Shown here: piece by piece, positions 1 to 4,611 of the stretch
Numbering within the stretch: position 1 is the stretch's first letter
Layout of the letters: each line of letters begins with the position of its first letter
Assembly: GCF_029054785.1 (NCBI RefSeq)
Contig: NZ_JAIDEN010000083.1
Coordinates: 1 to 6,725 of the forward strand
DNA: 6,725 nt
Source: Duncaniella sp.
GTDB taxonomy: Bacteria; Bacteroidota; Bacteroidia; Bacteroidales; Muribaculaceae
Direction of reading: 5' to 3'
The notes under the pieces: generated by a model
The model's database searches: none
What the model was told of the DNA's origin: nothing
Seen by the model: the letters and a program-made list of their open reading frames with translations, nothing else
Made by a program: the position numbers and the translations under genes

Positions 1-47
1 CGAGCCGCTTTTGCGGTTAAAAAGCATCCGTCTGCGGGGCAGGCGAG

Positions 48-123
48 CCGCGTTAGCGGCGGGTAGAATCCAGGCCACTGCAAGAGCCCCCAGCGGGGGT
101 TCGCAGCTGTGGTTAAACGCCAC
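48..123 (+). repeat. Left arm of a long imperfect inverted repeat
   Basis: This arm is the reverse complement of 194-266. Positions 55-84 pair perfectly with 230-259 (30 bp), and 102-114 pair perfectly with 202-214 (13 bp). Between those blocks the arms differ, yet each keeps its own small hairpin: here five C, a 3-base loop and five G at about 86-98. A further GTGG/CCAC pair (109-112 with 120-123) closes the inner end. The match continues outward more loosely, because the word at 34-52 resembles the reverse complement of 262-293 with an 11-base gap. Confidence 0.85.
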
Positions 124-138
124 ATCCCTAAACAAGCT

Positions 139-190
139 GAGCGCCGTAGGTGCGATACTGTTTCGCACCTACGGCGCTCTTTTATTTTTT
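139..190 (+). terminator. Strong hairpin with T tract, reading rightward
   Basis: A perfect 17-bp stem (139-155 with 163-179) closes a 7-base loop. On the plus strand it is followed at once by TTTT-A-TTTTTT (180-190). This is the form of an intrinsic terminator for a plus-strand transcript entering from the left, either a gene outside the window or RNA from the repeat itself. On the minus strand the sequence after the stem lacks a T run, so it should act mainly in one direction. It sits exactly between the arms of the large inverted repeat and may therefore be part of that element. Confidence 0.7.
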
Positions 191-193
191 CGG

Positions 194-266
194 GTGGTTG
201 GAACCACAGCTGCGGACTCCTACGGAGCCCTTGCAGTGGCCTGGATTCTACCCGCCGCTGACGCGG
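194..266 (-). repeat. Right arm of the long imperfect inverted repeat
   Basis: Reverse-complement partner of 48-123. It contains a local GTGGTT-GG-AACCAC hairpin (194-207) and a second small hairpin, CTCC-TAC-GGAG-like, at about 217-226. That second hairpin differs in sequence from its counterpart in the left arm but keeps the fold. Preserved folding with changed bases suggests the structure matters, or that these units are prone to form and spread as palindromes. Confidence 0.85.
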
Positions 267-302
267 CTTTGCCTGATAGGATTCAGCCCCGCAATCGCTG
301 AT
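255..302 (+). repeat. Direct repeat copy 1 (about 48 bp)
   Basis: Starts with CCGCTGACGCGGCT, continues through GCCTGATAGGATTC and ends with GCCCCGCAATCGCTGA. It recurs at 333-379 with one single-base indel and a few substitutions. Its first 12 bases are also the outer end of the right inverted-repeat arm, so the two repeat systems interlock. Confidence 0.85.
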
Positions 303-332
303 GACTTTCTACTGCGGTCCGGATTCGCCACA

Positions 333-379
333 CCGCTGACGCGGCTTGCCTGATAGGATTCTGCCCCGCAATCGCTGAC
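333..379 (+). repeat. Direct repeat copy 2 (about 47 bp)
   Basis: Second copy of the unit at 255-302, with two T where copy 1 has three and a CTGCCCC in place of CAGCCCC. The 30 bases between the copies (303-332) are unique. The left-hand relative of this unit (about 33-59, inverted) lacks the ATAGGATTC insert, so at least two unit versions coexist. Confidence 0.85.
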
Positions 380-412
380 GGCCATTGACGTGGGCCGGGT
401 ATGATTTACAGC

Positions 413-448
413 TAAAAAAATCGGCGGCCTCGCGGGAGGTCGCCGATT
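413..448 (-). terminator. Intrinsic terminator of the 493-2088 gene
   Basis: A 13-bp stem (419-431 with 436-448, one G-T wobble) closes a 4-base loop. On the minus strand it is followed by a run of seven T, seen as A at 414-420 on the given strand. It lies 44 bases past the stop codon of the secreted-protein gene and reads in the same direction, so it is a confident Rho-independent terminator. Confidence 0.88.
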
Positions 449-492
449 CGTATTCTGTTTTATATGTCTGATGAAATCAGAATATTCGTTGG

Positions 493-2088
493 TTAGCGGA
501 CAAGCACTTTGACTGCCTTTGAACCCTGACGCTTGATGTAGATGCCGGGGGTAAGGTTTTCGCCGTTGACACGCACACCCTGGAGGTTGTACCATTCAAC
601 AGGAGCGTTTTCGTCAACAACAACATCCTCGATGCCTGATTCGGATTCTGAGAGACTCCAGTTTGCAGCAACGAATTTGCCGGTACCGAATGTGATATGG
701 AAATCCACACGGTCGTTGTAATATTTTACATTCGAGAAGCTCGGATTATAATATACACCTGGGTTTTCCTGTACGGCGACACCTTTCACATAAGTTTTAA
801 ATGTTTCTCCATCAGGGAGCTTGACGGTTACAGACTTACCGGAAGTATTATCTTTGGCGATATAATCATCAGCCACGCGGATGCTGGCGGTTGCAACCTG
901 ACCTCCGTCTGTCGGATTAGCAACATCAGCCTTGTCATAAATAGTGAACGGAATGTTATAGCCTGAATTTCCGAAATTGTAGATTACGATTGTATTTTCA
1001 TCAACCTGATCCACATAGGTCGGCACTGTTTCATAAACACTTGAAGCATTGTTAAAGATAGCATAGTCCATTGAGACTTCACGACCCTTGGGAACAGCGG
1101 GGCCTTCAGCCTCAATCACCACATAACCGGTCTGGTCACCGAACTTGGTGTCGATATAAACTTTATATCTTGCTGACTGAATAGTTTCAGATCCTTCGAT
1201 CACAGTGGCATAGCTACCGGCGATTTTCACAGCAAGCGCACCTGTTTTTGTCTGACCGGAAGCATCCTGAAGGTTGAATGTTGCCCCCTCAATGGTCTGA
1301 TAAGATTCCGGATCAGCAGTGCTCACACCATCAGTGAACACGATGGAAGCCTTTCCGTCAGCACCGGCACTACCCACATTGAATGTCAGACTGGCCTCTG
1401 AACCTGCAAAATAGCTCAGTTTGAAAGAATTGCCACTGCCAATTTCAACCGGGCTGAATGAGCTCTTGAACATTTCAGCGCCTGACGCTGTCTGATAAGC
1501 CACATCGACACCTTCTCGGTCCTCGACAACAGAAAAATTAAAGACAGCGGCACCATACTCACGTCTTGAATCCGTCAAGTCAGGACCATTCGGAGTCTTA
1601 TAGGAGAAGTAAGTCACCATACTCACCTCATACTCGGCCAGTCTTTGAGTCTGTGTCAAAGTCTCGCTTTTCAGGACCGCACCGTTGAGTTTTCCATTGA
1701 TACATGAATACAACAGCCCGTCAACCTTAGCCTGATTCATCTCTTCATTGGCATCCTTATACTCCTGGATAGTGGTGAGATTGAACCGGCAGCTATTTCC
1801 ATCTCCATCTTTAAGGACATTCAGACCGGCCACCTTTATATCCGGGAAAGCAAGCACACCGTCCTTGATGGTAAACTTCAGATCGTATGCCGAATTCTGA
1901 TATTTCTTCAGAGTATAGGATCCGTCTTCGTTCTTCACTACTTCATTTGTAGTCGGGCAAAACAATTCTTCCTGTAACTCGGTAGCGACAGTGCTCTGTA
2001 TCTTATGATACTTGACAGTCACCTCGTCTGCCTGAGCGGCAGCCCCGCCGATCAACAAGCCAACAACCGGGAGTAAAAACTTTTTCAT
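493..2088 (-). CDS. Secreted protein of unknown function with C-terminal sorting-like tail (paralog A)
   Basis: I do not recognise a named family. The 531-residue product begins with a classical Sec signal peptide (MKKFLLPVVG start, hydrophobic core, AQA at 18-20, likely cut before Asp21). There is no Cys at the cleavage site, so it is not a lipoprotein. A motif of the form DGSYTLKKYQNSAYDLKFTI recurs loosely three times (about 54-75, 217-238, 363-383), suggesting three beta-rich modules. The last ~40 residues (EWYNLQGVRV...PGIYIKRQGSK...VLVR) resemble degenerate type IX secretion sorting tails of Bacteroidetes; that is family knowledge, and whether the host has such a system cannot be seen. 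No catalytic motif is evident. The ATG at 2088 is preferred over a TTG two codons upstream because MKKFLLP matches the paralog's start. The protein is homologous over its whole length to the product of 2480-4279, weakly in the middle and strongly at both ends. It has its own promoter candidate and terminator. Export to the periplasm or cell surface is likely; the role is unknown. Confidence 0.9.
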   Translation of the reverse strand: MKKFLLPVVGLLIGGAAAQADEVTVKYHKIQSTVATELQEELFCPTTNEVVKNEDGSYTLKKYQNSAYDLKFTIKDGVLAFPDIKVAGLNVLKDGDGNSCRFNLTTIQEYKDANEEMNQAKVDGLLYSCINGKLNGAVLKSETLTQTQRLAEYEVSMVTYFSYKTPNGPDLTDSRREYGAAVFNFSVVEDREGVDVAYQTASGAEMFKSSFSPVEIGSGNSFKLSYFAGSEASLTFNVGSAGADGKASIVFTDGVSTADPESYQTIEGATFNLQDASGQTKTGALAVKIAGSYATVIEGSETIQSARYKVYIDTKFGDQTGYVVIEAEGPAVPKGREVSMDYAIFNNASSVYETVPTYVDQVDENTIVIYNFGNSGYNIPFTIYDKADVANPTDGGQVATASIRVADDYIAKDNTSGKSVTVKLPDGETFKTYVKGVAVQENPGVYYNPSFSNVKYYNDRVDFHITFGTGKFVAANWSLSESESGIEDVVVDENAPVEWYNLQGVRVNGENLTPGIYIKRQGSKAVKVLVR

Positions 2089-2154
2089 AAGCAAAAAGTG
2101 TTAGATTGAGTTTAGATTAATTATAAATTTGAAAGCAATTTCTGCGTCTGACCG

Positions 2155-2185
2155 TAAAGGTGAGAAGTTTTTTTTTGTTTTGCAA
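2155..2185 (-). promoter_or_regulatory. Candidate promoter of paralog A
   Basis: On the minus strand a TTG (-33 type; 2183-2185) is followed after exactly 20 bp by CACCTTTA (2155-2162), a 4-of-6 match to the Bacteroidetes -7 consensus TAnnTTTG. The spacer carries a run of nine A (T at 2168-2176). The same arrangement, again with a 20-bp spacer, precedes the paralog at 4358-4388, which is the main support. A start near 2150 would leave a leader of about 60 bases, AT-rich and without a Shine-Dalgarno sequence. Both paralogs share the same departures from consensus (C first, A last). Confidence 0.55.
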
Positions 2186-2200
2186 CTTTTTGTTACAAAA
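2186..2200. promoter_or_regulatory. TTTTG-N3-CAAAA dyad beside the -33 box (paralog A)
   Basis: A short dyad, TTTTG (2188-2192), three bases, CAAAA (2196-2200), lies immediately upstream of the -33 TTG. The paralog has the same dyad at 4391-4403 in the same place. It could be a regulator site or simply an AT-rich upstream element; only the conserved position argues for function. Confidence 0.4.
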
Positions 2201-2267
2201 TTTTTAATTTTATTGGAATTTTGTTCATTTCGGCGACAAAACCCACCGTCTCCCGCCGTTTTTCCCT

Positions 2268-2280
2268 GTCAATATGCCAG
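2268..2280. repeat. 13-bp upstream word shared with the paralog's upstream region, copy A
   Basis: GTCAATATGCCAG occurs here and identically at 4471-4483. The distance to the -33 TTG is the same in both places (2268 versus 2185, and 4471 versus 4388, both 83). The sequence between the word and the promoter is largely unalike, so the word stands out as a candidate regulatory site. Confidence 0.6.
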
Positions 2281-2347
2281 TTTACTCCTCCGGCCCGTCA
2301 TCCCGCCCCGTTTTGGTCCGACACGCCTCCCCTCCGGTCCGCTCCAC

Positions 2348-2387
2348 AAAAAAACGTCCGGCAGTTTTCGGAAAAAACTGCCGGACG
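2348..2387 (-). terminator. Intrinsic terminator of the 2480-4279 gene
   Basis: A perfect 14-bp stem (2355-2368 with 2374-2387) closes a 5-base loop. It is followed on the minus strand by seven T, given here as A at 2348-2354. It lies about 90 bases past the stop codon of paralog B and before the upstream region of paralog A, so it separates the two genes into independent transcripts. The bases between it and the stop (2388-2479) show nothing else. Confidence 0.9.
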
Positions 2388-2479
2388 ATATTCTTAGAAG
2401 TGTTGCAAAACCTGCTACACGGTTGATTCCAACGTAATTGCGGTGGTTGTTGCAGAACTATGATTCCCGGTAGGTATTC

Positions 2480-4279
2480 TTATTTAACAAGCACTTTCAC
2501 GGTCTTTGAACCCTGGCGCTTGATGTAGATGCCGGGGGCGAGGTTTTCGCCGCTCACGCGGACTCCCTGGAGGGTGAACCATTCGGCAGGAGCGTTTTCG
2601 CTGTCAGTGATGACATCGGCGATACCGGACTGGTCGGCCTTCGATTCCCAGGTGATTTTATAATTGGGGCCACTTACACCCTTAAAATATATATTATAGA
2701 CCTTGCGGGTCTTGTCACCGTCTTTGTAATGACAGACATCCGGCATGCCCCAGAAACCAAGATTAGGATTGTTGTCATAAACCTCGATCTTAGGATTGCT
2801 GATGACCAAAGGCTTTCCATCCTTGACCGGGAGATTGGTTTCAAGCACCGAGCTAAGATAGTCAGGAATGATCACTACCTTTTCCTCAGAACTTACAACC
2901 GTATTGCCTTTGTCGTCTTTCGACTCAGCCCATTTGCAGAAAGCAGGATCAATATCAAGTTCCTGGAATGCATCAAATTGATCATAAGAGGTAGGCGGCA
3001 GAGGTTCTCCAAGCAGGAAGGGCACATTGAATCCGGAACCGAACAAGTCATAGACAGTGAAATTGTTATCGTCAACAATTTCTATATTGCTGTCAAACTC
3101 TCCAAGGTCTTCCCAATTGTATCCTTTGCCCATGACAGACAGCATCACTTTATAGGCCTCGCCCTTTTCCAGAGGTCTGCCGTTAAACTCGAATACATTG
3201 TAACCGGTGACATCGCCTACTTTAATATCAATATAAGCCTTGTAATGAGCCTTGTTGAGAGAGATTTCCTCAAGCTGTTCGGCATAGCATCCGGCAGGAC
3301 GGACCATCACCTGACCGGTCACGGTCTGATTGTCGGCTGTCAGGAGGCTGTAAGTGGCTCCTTCGAGGGGCTGATATTCATCAGGGTTGCCGCTGAATGC
3401 GCTTGTAAACGCGATCGCCGATTTGCCGGGAGCAACTTCCTTGCCGGTTGCATACAGACCGAGGGCCACGCCTGAATTCATGAAGTTATAGACGTTGGTC
3501 GAGCGGTCTTCCTTGTGGAGAATGATGCTCTGAGTGTCCTGGAAGAGTGTGTTGTCGGAAGAGTCGACATAATGGACATTGACCGGATCGTTGGAAACCG
3601 TCATGTCAAAAATGGCATAGGTGTGGATATGTGATTCCGAATAATAGGGATTCTCATCACCAAACTCATCAAACTTATTGCCGAAAGGAAGAGTGGTTTT
3701 CAATGCGATCCACACACGATAGTGCTTACCTTTGTCGTCCTCGCCCTGGAAAGATGCCACACTGAGATTGCGGAATATAATCAAAGGGAAAGAAAGTTCT
3801 TTCTTAGGAATAGGGACAAATTGTCCGAGGTTATAATACACCAGCCCGTCTCTCGGCCAGATCTTATACATGTAGGATTCATCGCTTCCCGGTTTCTTGA
3901 CCTCATACATGGCCTCAGCAGAGGTTTCGACTGACTGTGTGTAGACCGGCGGTGTGAAGTCGAGCACCGGGGCTTCCCAGACCTCTGCCGGGAACCAGCC
4001 CTTGACACTTTCCAATCCATTATAAACCTTTCGGTTACCGATCGAGAAGGTCAGGTCCAGCTCTGAATTAAGAAATGACTTGACAGTATAGGATCCATCC
4101 GAGTTGACCACTAACTCCTGATTGACAGGATCATAAAGTTCGTTATTGATATACTCTGTCTTGTCAAAATCCGGCTTCCAATATGGATCCGAATCCCACA
4201 AACGAACAGTAACCGTCTCCGCCTGAGCAATCCCGACACCTAAAAAGAGTCCGGCCATCGGGAGTAAAAATTTCTTCAT
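2480..4279 (-). CDS. Secreted protein of unknown function with C-terminal sorting-like tail (paralog B)
   Basis: This 599-residue protein is a full-length paralog of the product of 493-2088; no named family is recognised. It has a Sec signal peptide (MKKFLLPMAG start, AQA at 18-20, likely cut before Glu21) and no lipobox Cys. The internal motif appears at about 60-81 (SDGSYTVKSFLNSELDLTFSI-like), 258-277 (TNVYNFMNSGVALGLYA) and 403-423 (NFTVYDLFGSGFNVPFLLG). The central stretch around 298-367 (NPDEYQPLEGATYSL, then YKAYIDIKVGDVTGY) aligns clearly with paralog A. The final tail (EWFTLQGVRV...PGIYIKRQGSKTVKVLVK) matches paralog A at 32 of 39 residues. Regions 82-230 and 425-545 are more divergent and partly longer than in A. 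The ATG start is supported by the signal peptide. An exported beta-rich protein of the envelope or surface is the best inference; substrate and partners are unknown. It is flanked by its own promoter candidate and terminator. Confidence 0.9.
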   Translation of the reverse strand: MKKFLLPMAGLFLGVGIAQAETVTVRLWDSDPYWKPDFDKTEYINNELYDPVNQELVVNSDGSYTVKSFLNSELDLTFSIGNRKVYNGLESVKGWFPAEVWEAPVLDFTPPVYTQSVETSAEAMYEVKKPGSDESYMYKIWPRDGLVYYNLGQFVPIPKKELSFPLIIFRNLSVASFQGEDDKGKHYRVWIALKTTLPFGNKFDEFGDENPYYSESHIHTYAIFDMTVSNDPVNVHYVDSSDNTLFQDTQSIILHKEDRSTNVYNFMNSGVALGLYATGKEVAPGKSAIAFTSAFSGNPDEYQPLEGATYSLLTADNQTVTGQVMVRPAGCYAEQLEEISLNKAHYKAYIDIKVGDVTGYNVFEFNGRPLEKGEAYKVMLSVMGKGYNWEDLGEFDSNIEIVDDNNFTVYDLFGSGFNVPFLLGEPLPPTSYDQFDAFQELDIDPAFCKWAESKDDKGNTVVSSEEKVVIIPDYLSSVLETNLPVKDGKPLVISNPKIEVYDNNPNLGFWGMPDVCHYKDGDKTRKVYNIYFKGVSGPNYKITWESKADQSGIADVITDSENAPAEWFTLQGVRVSGENLAPGIYIKRQGSKTVKVLVK

Positions 4280-4357
4280 AACCAGAAATATTATTAATTT
4301 GAGTAATTGATTTAAGGGTCAATCAAGATGTTGATACTTTTTCCAAAACAACGGACG

Positions 4358-4388
4358 TAAAGTTGAGAAGTTTTTTTGTCTTTTACAA
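4358..4388 (-). promoter_or_regulatory. Candidate promoter of paralog B
   Basis: On the minus strand TTG (4386-4388), 20 bp, then CAACTTTA (4358-4365), equivalent base for base to the element before paralog A; the block 4354-4403 aligns without gaps with 2151-2200 at about 42 of 50 bases. The spacer carries seven A (T at 4371-4377). The inferred leader is about 70 bases and does not resemble A's leader, so conservation stops where transcription would start. Confidence 0.55.
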
Positions 4389-4403
4389 CTTTTTGACACA
4401 AAA
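4389..4403. promoter_or_regulatory. TTTTG-N3-CAAAA dyad beside the -33 box (paralog B)
   Basis: TTTTG (4391-4395), three bases, CAAAA (4399-4403), in the same place as the dyad before paralog A although the three central bases differ (ACA versus TTA). Keeping the half-sites while the centre changes is what a protein-bound dyad would show, but AT-richness could also produce it. Confidence 0.4.
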
Positions 4404-4470
4404 ATTAAGCATTCCTTCAAATTTTGTCAGCAATAAGCATTTATAAGCATCGCAACGCCCCAAATCAGCC

Positions 4471-4483
4471 GTCAATATGCCAG
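4471..4483. repeat. 13-bp upstream word shared with the paralog's upstream region, copy B
   Basis: Identical to 2268-2280 and equally far from its promoter candidate. It lies between the promoter of paralog B and the 3' hairpin of lepA, in a stretch with no gene. Confidence 0.6.
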
Positions 4484-4520
4484 CCCGGTCAAAAAATTCA
4501 GTTTCCGGATCCAATCAACA

Positions 4521-4568
4521 ACACAGGACGTGGAGACTGCGGCTCTGCGCTGTCTCCACGTCCTGTGT
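4521..4568 (-). terminator. Long 3' hairpin downstream of lepA
   Basis: A perfect 17-bp stem (4521-4537 with 4552-4568) closes a 14-base loop, about 45 bases past the lepA stop. Neither side is followed by a clear T run, so it departs from the classical intrinsic form; it may terminate weakly, act with Rho or protect the 3' end of the lepA message. The stretch between it and lepA contains an alternating A/T run at about 4578-4592. It also insulates paralog B from lepA. Confidence 0.6.
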
Positions 4569-4611
4569 TTCCTGTGCTATATATATTATATAGGTGTAGA
4601 CTCCGTTTTTC

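Larger units (their letters stand above)
1..412. repeat. Composite intergenic repeat region without a credible gene
   Basis: No reading frame here looks like a gene; the stretch is a mosaic of related palindromic units. A CCGC-N4-GCGG hairpin unit occurs four times: at 5-16 and 48-59 in one orientation (the longer words at 1-16 and 44-59 match at 14 of 16 bases) and at 255-266 and 333-344 in the opposite orientation. Between the second and third units lies a large inverted repeat around a terminator-like hairpin. The third and fourth units begin an approximately 48-bp direct repeat. No transposase or target-site duplication is visible, so this is best called a REP-like or MITE-like intergenic repeat cluster. 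The window begins inside it, so its left boundary is unknown. Confidence 0.7.

Noticed and set aside
11..301. Plus-strand open frame of 96 codons over the left repeat region
   Set aside because: It runs through both inverted-repeat arms and the terminator hairpin, and its composition is explained by the palindromes; no ribosome site or protein-like pattern.
1..380. CRISPR array
   Set aside because: Repeats are few, occur in both orientations and are irregularly spaced; no spacers of uniform length and no cas genes.
248..595. Minus-strand open frame of 115 codons
   Set aside because: It overlaps the end of the secreted-protein gene in another frame and runs through its terminator and the direct repeats.
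2089..2094. TTG start two codons upstream for paralog A (and TTG at 6411 for lepA)
   Set aside because: The ATG starts give ends that match the paralog and the LepA family; the extra residues add nothing conserved.
2268..2280. Sigma-54 type promoter in the shared word (CTGGCATATTGAC on the minus strand)
   Set aside because: It has the TGGC of a -24 box but no GC at the required spacing for a -12 box.
2129..2437. Plus-strand open frame of 102 codons between the paralogs
   Set aside because: It starts at a TTG, spans the promoter candidate of one gene and the terminator of the other, and has a low-complexity translation. The TAAATTTG on the plus strand at 2124-2131 has no gene to serve.
2729..3475. 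Long antisense open frame of 248 codons inside paralog B
   Set aside because: The opposite strand carries a convincing full-length secreted protein with a paralog; this frame is its shadow.
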